Assembly: GCA_965178125.1 (NCBI GenBank)
Contig: OZ237749.1
Coordinates: forward strand, 186,001 to 250,000
Source of the DNA: Bilabrum cf. latius
Taxonomy: Eukaryota; Bigyra: Bicosoecida; Bigyra; Bicosoecida
Direction of reading: 5' to 3'
DNA: 64,000 bases
The notes under the pieces are model-generated. The model had not been told where the DNA came from and ran no database searches. It saw nothing but the letters and a program-made list of their open reading frames with translations. Below are positions 1 through 10,745 of this stretch, piece by piece. Position 1 is the first letter of the stretch. Every line of letters starts with the position of its first letter. The position numbers and the translations under genes are program-made.

Positions 1-2087
1 TCCTCGCCGATATCAGCTGGATGCATGCTGCTCGTCAGCAACGGCCCTGTGCTGCTTTCAGGTTGGTGTGTGCGTGCATCAGTTGCAACCTTTAAAATTG
101 CCCCCAGCGCAATCCCAGGCAGGCCTGCCTCGATCAGCGAAGTGTCGCGCAAGATCACCGCGGCTTCGTCTGCAACTGTAGCGACCATGCCGGAGCTGGA
201 CGACGACCGAGATTCAGCTTGCTGTTGCTATCCAGCGGCTGCTGGAATCGATACTCCATCTCGGACAATTGTGAGCCGCTACAATTCAGCAATTCCCCGA
301 CTTCCCGCATCGTCCTGGTCAAATTTGGTCTGGTCTGTACCAGTGCATGCGATAGTCGCAGCAATTAAGCATTGCTGTACGAAGGCCTCGCCTGCCACAT
401 GCCCTCCAGCGCGCAAAAACACTCGCACAGCACGTCTCAACGACTCTAAGGAAGCTAAACTAGACTCTTGTCCGCCATGATCCCCCACCTAAAGCTCCAG
501 GAGATGCGCGCTTCCGGCAGCGGCTAGGCATGCTGCAGCACCCGGATGTAGAGACGCGTGGTTCGCGAGAACTGACAAGGTATTGTGCAGTGGCCACAGC
601 TGTTCGCTAATGGCGACTGGTGCAGGTGCATCTGATGGTGCCTGGTGCGCCTCGGAGCTCAAGGATCCTTTCCAAGCCGCCACAGCTGCTTTTAGTGCGA
701 GCCTGCTTCCATTGCCCCAGCAGCGCGAGGCGGCAAGGAGCAGACGCAGCTTGAACTGCCGTGATCTCATTGAGCGATCACGATCCAACCCTGCTCGAAC
801 GCCCGCAATAGGAAGAATGAGCTGCATAGCAACGCGCACACTAGCAGCCGCACTCAGCCCGACAGATGCCATCCGATCCCCCGAAGCCCTTCCCCCAGCA
901 GGTCCACCGGCAGGCGAGGGTGTTGGCGTCGGTGCCAACGCGTCCATCAGATGCAGCGCAACCCGTGATGCGATCATGAATTTAGGGTCATTCTGTAGAA
1001 TCTGCGCAGTCTGATCCCCTTGCCCTTCCTGACCACTCTCCTGGCCACTGGCACTGGAGCTGCCAACAGCAGCAGCAGCACCAGAGGCAGCAGCTGGGTC
1101 TTGTCCACCGCTGGCAACCGATTGTCTGCTGCCATTGGATAGCAGCACCATGGCTTGGGAAGCGACGCTTGCAACGTATGAAGGCTAATCGACAGTAAAC
1201 TCAGACGGCGGACCCCCCAGCGACTTGGTCCATACTCCCGGCCCGCCCAGTGCCACCGACTTGGCCAATCCCTCGGCTGATTTGAGCAGTGCGTCGGGCC
1301 TGAGCCCCTCAAGGGTGGACAGGCTGGCTGCTCCCAGTCCACCGGGGCCTGAGACCGTCCATCGGACTACTGATTGGGCTAGCCTTCCGTAGCACCTCGC
1401 GGCTGCGAATGCCTGTCGCTGCTGGTGCGTGCTGCGGCCCCTTTGAGGCACGCTCGGGCTTCCCACCGGGAGGGCCTGGAAGGCTGCGTGCGATCGCATG
1501 CCGGGGTCGCAGCGGAGGAGCATATGTCTTAGCTTCTGGCATGGAGAGTCCTCGCGATCCGTTCCATGGCGCGCGGCAACCCGCTCTGCTGCGTCAATTC
1601 GCTGCCAAGTCTCAGAGATGAGCAATGCCCTGACCGCGTCGGGCAGCACGGTCTTGGTAAACGACCTTTCCGGACAATTAGACACGGCAGATATGATAGC
1701 TTCGATGGTTTGATTTAAGCAATACTGCCTGTGACTTGCAGTTGTCTTTGGTGCAGCAAATGGGAAGCAGCTCTCTCGAAACCTCTGCAGCCGGGCATGC
1801 TTCCACCCTATCTTTGCTGCTGATGGCCGCTTGGTGAAGGCAGGAACAGCGCGTAGTGGAGCATTCACGTACACACATAGCAGCCACATGCAGTCCAATA
1901 CGAATATGCATGACTGCAAGGCAGTGATGTTGATACCAGTTGAGCCATCACCCTTGCGTTGTACCACAGCGGCACTGAGAGCTTCTGCAGAAGTTCTGCA
2001 TTTGTCAACCCAGCCCTTCAACCGCTCGAAGGACCATTGGTCTGATATCCGTAACTACTGTAGAATGTCATCCAATTCTTCTTGCAT
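1..2087 (-). CDS. Partial large alpha-helical (HEAT/ARM-like) protein, unknown function
   Basis: One frame stays open from an ATG at 2087 to the left window edge (about 695 codons, 3' end missing) if five TAGs (2055-2057, 1185-1187, 489-491, 279-281, 228-230) are sense. The start MQEELDDILQ-TAG-LRISDQW is a good initiator context for a soluble helical protein; the TAG is codon 11. The product is rich in Ala/Leu helices with short Ser/Gly/Ala linkers (around 1030-1130), as in HEAT or armadillo solenoids, but I recognise no specific family. It shares a 103-bp divergent promoter region with the E2 gene. An unrecognised intron in the N-terminal third (around 1750-1950) cannot be excluded. Existence as one coding unit is well supported; function is not. 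Confidence 0.7.
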
Positions 2088-2190
2088 GTAGTGCGTGCGA
2101 AAAGTCCCAGCGGCGAATTGGTTCGGCAAAGGTTCTCCACGAACCACCTAAACAAGGCCAAGTGCAACAGCCAGATTTCAGCAGCAATAA
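2088..2190. promoter_or_regulatory. Divergent intergenic region (putative bidirectional promoter)
   Basis: Only 103 bp separate the ATG of the leftward gene (2087) from the ATG of the rightward E2 gene (2191), so both promoters must lie here or inside the flanking genes. No TATA box or other known element is obvious. The call rests on gene orientation alone. Confidence 0.35.
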
Positions 2191-3036
2191 ATGGCGTCCG
2201 TTGCGTCTATTTCGTCCGCAACAGCAGTTAAGCGCTTGCGTAGAGAATATGAGAAGATGAGAAAGGCTCCTGCTCCGGGTATATCGGCAGTGCCGAGGTG
2301 CAGTGCTTCAGGAGAGGTAAACTGGTTTACTTGGGACTGTTGCATGGTCGGACCTGTGGATTCGCCTTACGAAGATGGCATTTTTAGAGCGCTGATTGAA
2401 ATTCCACGATAGTATCCCATGATGCCTGTGAGTACTAAGTCAAGTGTACTCCCCCAGACTATTGTATCTTTGCCATCAGAGCCAATCTTTGTTTGCACGC
2501 ATTTCTCGCAGCCAAAAATGAGTTTCGTGACCCCCATATTTCACCCGAATGTATATTCAAAAGTTTAGGAGGGCGCAATGCCTGGTGAACGCCATACAAG
2601 GGGCGAAGTTTGCATATCAATTCTGAAGGCCCCCGGGCGGGACCTTTTTGGCGAGGCCCCCGAGGACACCCGTTGGCGAGCCTCTTTGTCCATCGAGGCT
2701 GTGCTTCTATCAGTCTAGTCCCTTTTGATCGATCCCAATCCGGACAGTCCGGCCAACACGGATGCAGCGACGCTCTGGCGCCGGAGCAGATCAGCATTCC
2801 TGGAGCGAGCGAGGCGCAACGTGGCAAACTCCCTCGGGCTCCGGGGCAGCCCCCCTGCTGTCCTCGTTGATGAAGTCGGCGCGCTTCCAGAGCGCGAGTA
2901 CAAGGCTCTGCTTGAGTCCGGGACGGGTGCCGGCATCAAGGCAAGGAAGGGAGGAGGTGACACGGGATTGAGCGGTACTGCTAGTGGTGGTGCGGGTGCT
3001 GGTGCTGCTCCCCGAGCCAACTTGAAGGTTGGTTGA
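2191..3036 (+). CDS. Ubiquitin-conjugating enzyme E2, UBC7/UBE2G type
   Basis: Model join(2191..2427, 2512..3036), 253 aa, with one 84-nt GTGAGT...CGCAG intron in phase 0. The UBC fold is clear: N-terminal KRLRREYEKM, then GPVDSPYEDG, the HPN motif in TPIFHPNVY, catalytic Cys near residue 113 in GEVCISIL, and the C-terminal helices after DPNPDSPAN. It should take ubiquitin from E1 as a thioester and pass it on with a RING E3; UBC7/UBE2G enzymes often serve ER-associated degradation. Three TAGs are in frame (2410, 2566, 2716). The last sits in LLSV-TAG-SLL, where Rad6/UBE2A-type E2s have SIQSLL. About 15 extra residues precede the active site, and the C-terminal tail is long and Gly/Ala-rich. 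The stop is TGA. Confidence 0.9.
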
Positions 3037-3123
3037 AGGCACTGCTGTCGAATTCGACTCTTCTATTCAAGTAGTACCCGCAGATCTTAACCAGATCCCC
3101 ACCAAGCTATGCACGCGGCACCC

Positions 3124-4799
3124 TCAAACAAGCATGGGCGGTGGCCGGATCCGGCCAGACTCCGCGGGTGCCATGCCTTCAACTGAGCCCGCGGCAGCCC
3201 CACCCATCCACAGGGACTTCATTGAGGCCCCCTCAAACGCATCCAGCAGCTGAGGCTGCGCCTGTCTCGTCATGTTTGATCGCCCTGTCGTGCCGCTCAT
3301 GGCATTGGAACCCCAAGTGTACACCTTCCCTTTGCTGGACAGAGCCCCAAGTGCACCCGTGCTGCACGCCACCTGAACGATCGTCTCGTCCTCCTCCATG
3401 CCATCAAACGCCCCCTGAATGACCTCGTACGGCCGCAGATCCACCCTGGACCCCCACGTGTACACGCGTCCATCTGCCATGAGCGCGATGCAGCCTTGTT
3501 CCCCGGCCCTGAGCTGCACGGCCTCGGCTGCCATGGCTTCGTCAGACTCGACTGCGGAGGCAAGTTAGGCGGGGGAAGAGAGGTGGTGTGGGGAGGTGAG
3601 GGCCCCTTGGAAACAAGGCAAGCATAATCATAGATCGATCTCGGGTAGGACGCACGGCAGGCTGCCACAGAACGAGGAGGAGCGCGACAAGCAGCGCAGA
3701 TACTCACCGTCGAGAATCGTGATCAGCTGCGGCACCGTCTCGCACGCATTAAAGTCAAGCGCGGCATTCTCGCCGAGACCCAGCTGCCCAGCACCGCTCT
3801 TGCCCCATCCCCACATGCCCCCAAAATCGTCAATCGCCACGGTGAAGTCAGACCCGCACGACACGGCCACGCACCTCGTCGCCTCCTGCGGGAAATCGAC
3901 CTGCTGGAACGAGGCAATCGAAGACACGCCCGTGCCCAGTCGGCCGCTCTCCCCTTCCCCCGTCGCCCACAGGACTCCGTCGTCAGCAAGGGCCATGGTG
4001 TGGGCCTGTCCACAGCTCACCGCGTGCACCCGCACTCCTTTCTGCTCCAGATCCTCCACCAGTGCTGGCCTGGGCTGGTCGGTGGAGTCTCCGTGCCCCA
4101 GGGCTCCCTGCTGCATGAGGCTGCCTCCGAATCCCCATGTGAACAACTCCCCTTCGCTGGACACTGCTGCTGCGTGGTACGAGCCAATCGCGACATCCAC
4201 AATGTCGATGCCTTTCAGGGCCGATACTCGCCGGGGCAAGGTCTGAGACGTGACCTTGCCGCCGTGCCCGAGAGCATAACGGTCCTGCGCGAGTATACTA
4301 CCAAACGATAAAAGATATCATCAGTGTGAGAGACACGAAGGAACCCATAGGTGCACAATAGGCGATCCACAGACTTACGGTGCCCCATGTGTACACCGAA
4401 CCATCAGCCCCAAGCGCAATGGAGTTTGTTTCGCTAAATTCAAGCTGCATAGAAGATAATTTGTAGCTGAAGAAGTCAATATCATGCGGCATCAGAATAC
4501 AGAGACGAAAATGTTCTGAATTGGTGTTCGTGGCATACCTTCAGGACATCCCCAGCGAGATCAGAGAGCCTTGCAGGAATATGTGCCTTTGCTTGCACAT
4601 CTGGCTTATCCTTAGGTTTGCTTCCGCCCAAAAAGCCACCAAAGAAGCCACTGCTTCCGCTATCTCGAGTTGCCCCTCTGCCCCAAGTCCACGTCTTGGA
4701 CCCATCCGATGTGCTTAAACATCTTGCCCCAGAGACAGTACTTCGCCTGGCTGAAGCACTTATGTGCAATACCCTTTGGGACCGTAGCAGCCTTTGCAT
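3124..4799 (-). CDS. RCC1-repeat protein, probably mitochondrial (RCC1L-like)
   Basis: Model complement(join(3124..3551, 3708..4284, 4379..4444, 4539..4799)), about 443 codons, stop TGA. All three introns are GT-AG with matching phases (0, 0, 1). RCC1 beta-propeller blades are plain: repeated VYTWGS/VYTWGT, LGHGG, SCGQAHTMAL, SCGSDFTVAI and WGWGKSGAGQLGLG. Exon 1 encodes an Arg/Ser-rich, acid-poor N-terminus (MQRLLRSQRV, then SARRS), which looks like a mitochondrial presequence. RCC1L/WBSCR16 is the mitochondrial member known from animals; orthology here is inference. No in-frame TAG occurs in these exons. The splice model is firm because each junction restores a blade sequence, for example WGT joined to DRYALGHGG. 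Confidence 0.85.
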
Positions 4800-5270
4800 C
4801 GCTAATGCTAGCTGCTTGTCCGGTGGTTTGTCGGGATCGATGTGCAGCTGCTCCGATTTACCATTGATGCCTCACAAGAGGTCAGGGGCAGGGCCAATGT
4901 CTGTATATCTTGATGGAAGAAGAAGGCAGTTGAGAAGCTATCCGGTTCAACGAGTACTCGCATACATACAGCACGGGCGCAATTCCTTCGGGTTGGCCAC
5001 TGGCCAGCTGAAGCGAATGGCTTCCCAAGACCCCACACAGCAGATCAAACAGCTTCCCTTCGCCGGTTTGACCTATCCTGTGACGTGTATACTCCACCCC
5101 ACACCCCTCACATCGAAACATGCGCCACCAAACTCCCAAACACCACCAGCTGGAATGGGACTGCGCACCTCTGCGTGTCTGGACGTAGGCTACACCCACA
5201 CCTAGCGGTTCCAGACCAGACTGCAGGTGCCGCTGGCACAGACACCAACCATCGAAACGGAAAGGCTCAA
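4800..5270. other. Intergenic, no confident gene
   Basis: A 130-codon minus-strand frame (4882-5274) lies between two TGAs but shows no recognisable motif or good start. I see no RNA gene or repeat here. It holds the 5' flank of the RCC1-like gene and the 3' flank of the Gly/Pro-rich gene. Confidence 0.4.
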
Positions 5271-5876
5271 TCACTTGAAACCCACGGTGCCACTCGAACC
5301 AGAAGCTGCCATGGGCGCGCCCCCTTTGGCACCTGTAGCGCTCACAGGTGCGGCTGCCATGCCATACAGGAGAGCCTTGCCCGCCTCTGGGGCAGAAGGG
5401 GGCGCGGTGTGGGCGCCGTATGCAGGGGGCGGGGGCGGCACTGCGCCAGGTGCACCCGAGGCGGGGCCGCTGCCGTAGCCTGGGGGTGTTGGTGTGATTC
5501 CACCCTCACCTGGGGCTGGTGCTGCAGCTGGCGGGGGTCCCCCGTAGGCCCCGGGGGGAGGGGGGTAGTATCCCCCCGTAGTGGGGGCGGGACCAGGTGC
5601 TGGGGCAGGCGCGGGCGCAGGAGCATACGCAACGCCTGACCCAGGACCTCCTGTAGTCCCAGGAGGGGCATAATAGGCGCCAGGTGCCGGCGCTCCTCCC
5701 CCCACCACGACGACTTCGCGGCGAGGTGCAGGTCGGCCGCCCATGGCCAAGCCAACCGCGGCTCCTGCTACTCCAGCGATCAGGCCCCCCAGCAGGCCAG
5801 GGCCTCCATGATGATGATGGTGGTGCCTTTGATCTTGCCGCCAGTGGGCGTGTCTGGCAGCGGCTCGGTGATGCAT
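5271..5876 (-). CDS. Gly/Pro/Ala-rich low-complexity protein with one hydrophobic segment
   Basis: An open frame of 201 aa ends on TGA. It opens with a His run, then a glycine-rich hydrophobic stretch (GLLGGLIAGVAGAAVGLAMG), then a long tail of Ala-Pro, Gly-Gly-Tyr and Pro-Pro-Pro motifs (for example APAPAPAPAPGPAP, YYPPPPGAYGG). Composition suggests a membrane-associated or wall/surface-type protein, but nothing identifies a family. Another minus-strand frame (5780-5971) starts with a better initiator region (MKLDEQHM) and runs out of frame into it, so a short 5' exon or a different start is possible. No TAG lies in this frame. Confidence 0.5.
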   Translation of the reverse strand: MHHRAAARHAHWRQDQRHHHHHHGGPGLLGGLIAGVAGAAVGLAMGGRPAPRREVVVVGGGAPAPGAYYAPPGTTGGPGSGVAYAPAPAPAPAPGPAPTTGGYYPPPPGAYGGPPPAAAPAPGEGGITPTPPGYGSGPASGAPGAVPPPPPAYGAHTAPPSAPEAGKALLYGMAAAPVSATGAKGGAPMAASGSSGTVGFK

Positions 5877-6308
5877 TGCGTGGTGCCTAGCGGCATCAGC
5901 AGCAACTGAGTGCGCAACTGCAGCCCCGATGTTACCGTGTGCGGCCGCATGTGCTGCTCGTCGAGTTTCATGCCTCGCTACCCGTTCATCCTACCGTGCC
6001 TTCCTTCGTTGCCGGCGTTCCTGCAGTTGTGTGAAAACGTCACGCGTCTACCCTATCAAGAAAATCCACGAATCGAGTCGAGAGCGACTTGATGAAAAAG
6101 TCGACTACGATCGCAAATAACTCATGCAGGCTAAAGTAATAGAAAAGGACTCACTCGTCGGTGACCTCCAAGACCGAACATGATAGCAAGTCGTTTTCAG
6201 AGTGGAAAACCCTGAACAACGAAAAATCCAGGCGACTTCGCGGCGGCGCCCCGCAGCCGCTGGGTTCCGCTGGATCCACATCGGACGCAAGCCAGATTTT
6301 CAGTAGAG
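5877..6308. other. Intergenic between divergent genes
   Basis: No coding potential beyond short shadows. The only feature noted is a possible upstream exon for the Gly/Pro-rich gene near 5780-5971. It contains the promoters of that gene (leftward) and of the GH43-like gene (rightward). Confidence 0.4.
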
Positions 6309-7472
6309 ATGATTGTATCAGGCGCTGTAATACTGCTTGTATCTAGAGCTACGCTGACGCTGGCAGCGGGTCCCTCTGCGTGGTGGTAGAGAGCGTCGGA
6401 TCCAGTGCTGAATATTTCGACGCAATCCACGAAAGATGCGACCATGGGGGTTGATAATGCCTCAGGGAAGTATATACTGGCGTACTCGGCCTTTTATGAT
6501 GATACTGACCCCAACACAGGCAAACTAGAGACGATCTCGCACGTGGTTGGGGTACTTACTGATAACTTTGCGTCCTACGGATCGCCGGTGCTAAACATCT
6601 CTGGACATGATCGCAAATGGAAGGGGATGTGCTCACCTAACTTCTATGAGGCACCTAGCAACGCCCCGATGCCCACTTCTGCCTTGGGCAAGTACGTTGT
6701 GACATTCAACTCATGGGGCGATATCTCAGGCCGGCCGAACCAGCTGTTTTATGTCACGTCCGACGACCTTAAGGTATGGTCAGACTATGCGCCACTCGCT
6801 GCTTCGCGCACTGCAGGGGACCGGGCTATCGATGCCGCGGTGGCGTGGATCCCGGTGTCATCAGCATCAGCTACGGGTCGGGCAAGCCACTGGCAGCAGT
6901 GGTCCGTGGGTTCGTCCAACCGGTGGGTGCTGGCTTACAAGGACGGGGCCGGCCTGACTAGATTCGGCGTGTCCGATGCATTGGATGGCAACTTTACAGA
7001 CCCGCTGGATGGCAAACTCCCGGAGTTCTACTACGAGGGAGGCAAGCCATCCTACGCGACCCACGAGAACTTTGAGTTTTTCCATGGGCCTGACGGGGAC
7101 CTGCGTATCGTGACGAGTGACTACGGGTCGGGGACGAGCGGTCGCGAGACGTGGATCTACAGACAGGAGAAGGAGGGTGACCTGTCGAAATGGGTGGACG
7201 GGGCTCTTATACCAGTCCCCAGGCAGAGTTTTAACGGGGACGACAACTCGAACGCGGGCTACGTGGCCGACTGGCGGTCCCTCGGCGAGGCAGGTTCCAG
7301 GGTGGAGGGTGAAGGTGGAGATGGGTACTACTACATGGTGTGGGCAGGGAACAACAACCACGATTCGTTCTCGGGGCGTGGGCACAACGAGCTAGGCATG
7401 TCTCGGTCACAGAACCTCAAGGACTGGGAGGTGCTGCCTGAGAGCAGAGCGGGGCGTACGCTACGTTCTTGA
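6309..7472 (+). CDS. Secreted GH43-like five-bladed beta-propeller protein
   Basis: The true start is an ATG at 6309, hidden from a standard reading by an in-frame TAG at 6387-6389. It adds a classic signal peptide (MIVSGAVILLVSRATLTLAA) followed by SAWW-TAG-RASDPVLN. The 387-residue mature frame ends on TGA. Propeller-like features include repeated SDDLKVWSD / SQNLKDWEVL blade motifs, FHGPDGDLRIVTSDYGSG and YYYMVWAGNNNH, as in glycoside hydrolase family 43/117-type proteins. A role on extracellular polysaccharide is inferred; I did not assign catalytic acids. It lies 154 bp upstream of a second secreted protein on the same strand, suggesting a pair acting on the same substrate class. Confidence 0.7.
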
Positions 7473-7626
7473 AGAGTTGGGAGTGAATGAAAATAGAAAG
7501 GCGTGGACCTGATAAAGCTTCAATTTTTTGCAGGTTTATGAGGAACGTTCACTGCGACTCAAAACGAACTTGCGCTAGAATCTACTGTTTGTAGTTGCGA
7601 GGCCACTTAGCACTGGGGCAATTGCC

Positions 7627-10452
7627 ATGCTCTCGCTAGCTTCGCTTCTAATTTTATCCGTGCTCTCAGCAAAGTCACTCTCGAAGCATATCGAGACGCT
7701 ATCTGCAATCGGAGGCGACGCAACGGAGTGCAAGTTTCGAGAACTAACATACAACTACTCGCTTATCCAGGTGGAAAACCGCGGACCCATGCTCAGTGTA
7801 TTTGATGCATTAGAACTGGACTCTATGTGCGGACTAGCGCGGCCGCCCGCTCCAACGGAGAAGCCTGAGGGCGACTGGCCACCGGTGCTGCCCACCCCAC
7901 CGGATCCATCCTCCCGCAATATTTTTGTTGATGCCTTGCATGGATCAGACAAGTCTGGAGATGGATCCATCGCGAAACCATTCCAAACGATCCTTAAGGC
8001 GGTTGAACTGTCTCGCACTCCCTCCAAGTAGCCGAGCACAGCTATTCTGCTTCGCGAAGGGATCCACCGACTCCAAGACACTCTGCGGCTCGGACCCAAA
8101 GATTCGGGATTGCGAATCCAGAACTACAACGGAGAAGCAGCATGGGTCTCAGGTGGTACACCGCTGGATCTTGGCAATGGGTGGAAACGGCACCCGGCCC
8201 CTGGCAACATCTGGTACGCAGACCTGGCGACACCCCCGGAGGACCCGATCGTGGGCCTCTTCCAGGCAGAGCCCCACGTGAGGTACATGCGGGCTAGGTG
8301 GCCAAATCCGCCCTCCGGCTCCAACGAGATCAGGCCAGTGGCCAAGGTACAGCCTGTGTCCTACCTGGCGCCCGCCTCGATCCAGCCAAAATCGGAGCAG
8401 ATCCTGGTCAACGCGACTCTCATGTCCGGGTTCGACTCGAGCACGATGTACCAGTACAACTCATACGTCAACGGCAAATGCAACCAAACCAATGATCCGG
8501 AGTGCCCGTGCGGCGCATGGACCGACATAAAGGACGGGGTGTGGACCAGCGAGTCATACTGGTGCTCTGAGTTCGCCGCGGGTGGATGGGCTGAGATGGA
8601 CCGTGGATTGGGATACTATAACGGACCCACGCTGCCCAAGGGGCTCGTGTACAACACCACAGCTGGAGGTGACCCGAGCACGGACACCTCGCGGTTCCAG
8701 AGGTACAAGAATGCAACCGGAGCAATCGTGGTGCCGTGGCGAGCCCAGGGATGGTTCAACAATTTCTACGAGGTCGACTCCCAGGACAAGGAGGCAGGGG
8801 TGCTGCACTGGTCAAAGGGGGGCCAGCAGGGCGGCAGGGGCTGGCAGATCAACTCCACGGGTGCCATCCACCCGACTCCCCCCTTCTTCATCGAGAACGT
8901 GTTCGAGGAGCTGGACATTCCGGGAGAGTACTACTACGACCAGCAGGCGCACCGGCTGTACCTATACTGGAATTCGACCTCAAACGAGCCCCCGCCGGCA
9001 TCTGCCCAGTTCTTGGCGACGACATCTGAGCTGACGCAGCTGATCGCCATCGTTGGCGGGGGCATGCAGGACCCTGTCGCGAACGTGTCGATCGCCGGGG
9101 TTGGATTCCGAGACGCCGCGATCGAGTACATGAAGCCGTGGGGCGTGCCGAGTGGCGGTGATTGGGCCCTTCACCGAGGCGGGGCCGTGTTCCTCGAGCG
9201 GACGCAGGGGACCACTGTGGAGGCCTGCTTGTTCAGGAGGGTGGACGGGAACGCGCTCTTCTTGAGTGGATTCAACCGCGATGTCGAAATTCAGGACAAT
9301 GAGTTCGTTTGGATTGGCGACTCGGCGATGGCTGCGTGGGGTTACACTGACCAGCACGATGGCAGGGACGGAGATTAGCCGAGAGGTACGCTGGTGCAGC
9401 GCAACCTCTGCCACGAGATCGGCATCATGCAGCTGCAGAGCTCCTGCTGGTTCCAGGCCAAGACAGCCACCACTACCATCAGGAACAACCTCTTCTACAA
9501 CGGTCCCAGAGCGGGTGAGTGCTGCCGGTCGCCTTGCTTGCTTGAAATGTACCGCGGTCGAGACCTACTGTGCGCTATTGTGATTTTGCATTTCATCGCA
9601 GGCATCAACCTGAACGACCATTTTGGCGGAGGAGACGACATCGACAGCAACGTCATTTTCAACCAGTGCAGGGAGTCTGGTGAGGCATTGCTCGCACATG
9701 GAGGGGATACTTATCTAATTGCTCCAGGCGTGATCATGTCAAGAAGCTGTTTGCCCATTTGTATTCAACTGATGCGTTTGGTCACCCGCTACAAGCAGCT
9801 CATACCCTTGGACCCTCACGCAGGCGACCACGGACCTATCAACACCTGGGACCGGCAGCCGTTCTACTCAGACCTGCGGGACCCCGCTGGTTCATGGAAC
9901 CCCCTCTTCTCCACCATCTCTCGCAATGTAATCATCGCGACGTATGGTTCTAGCCAGGGGGTGGATAACGACGACGGGTCCACCTGGTTTGACCTGCACC
10001 ACAACGTGGTGTACGGAGAGGGCATCAAGCAGGACTACGGGGGCCACGACTCCAAGTATCACAGCAACCTGAACCTCGTGCACAAGTATGACGGGCAAAA
10101 CTGCTTCAACACGGCGCCTTTTAAGGACGCCAAGGGGCCGTGCGGTGACTGGAGCTCCGGCCCCGCCGTGTGCTCCCATGCTCATCGCTTCGAGAACAAC
10201 ACCTGCATCGTACTGTACGAGGACATTGTCTCTCCGAATGCCGGGGGGTGCCCCCCTAACCTCGACCAGATGGTCAGGCTGCAGAACAACACGTACATGA
10301 CTCCAACAGCTGGAAACGCGACGTTCGCCAAATGCGGCAACCTCGCTGCCCTCCAGGAAGGCGGCACCTCCAAGGGGTCGCAGAGTCTTGCCCTGCCGCA
10401 GAGCGACGATATCTGGCTTGCTATTGCCTATGACCTGCTGAGCATGAAATGA
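7627..10452 (+). CDS. Secreted right-handed parallel beta-helix protein
   Basis: Model join(7627..9514, 9602..9679, 9824..10452), 864 aa, TGA stop. Both introns (87 and 144 nt, GT-AG) are multiples of three with no in-frame stop, so they could be mistaken for coding sequence, but removing them restores GPRAGINLND and CRESGDHGPINTWDRQPF. A signal peptide (MLSLASLLILSVLS) precedes the IFVDALHGSDKSGDGS entry motif of parallel beta-helix proteins. TAGs at 8029 and 9376 are in frame. The second, in DGRDGD-TAG-PRGTLVQ, falls where I recall Gln in related algal and oomycete proteins; that recollection needs an alignment. Likely a polysaccharide-active or cell-surface protein; catalytic activity is unproven. 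Confidence 0.8.
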
Positions 10453-10682
10453 GCTGGCTTTTGCTGGGGTACTGCTGCGACGTGGTGTATCATACTACTG
10501 GCCGCGCCGTATATAACTCGTCCCCGCCTTCAGCGAAGGAACATCGGCCCATGAAACTCTAGTATTTGTGGGTCGAATGACTCCACCACTGCACTGCGTG
10601 CCGGATTGGTCTCATTCGATTGACTCGACGTGTAGCTGAAACTGTTCATTCAAACACAGTAGTCTAGATACTAAGTATCGAT

Positions 10683-10700
10683 CCGGATTCCGGAATCCGG
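10683..10700. repeat. 18-bp perfect palindrome
   Basis: CCGGATTCCGGAATCCGG reads the same on both strands. It lies in the 293-bp gap between the converging 3' ends of the beta-helix gene (10452) and the JmjC gene (10746). It could be part of a 3' UTR hairpin. I see nothing else in this gap. Confidence 0.6.
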
Positions 10701-10745
10701 AATCATGTCCAGCATCATGCTGATCTGTGTGAGCTTCGCACCGGA

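Noticed and set aside
4882-5274. 130-codon minus-strand ORF
   Set aside because: Bounded by TGAs, no ATG in good position, no motif; composition is not protein-like.
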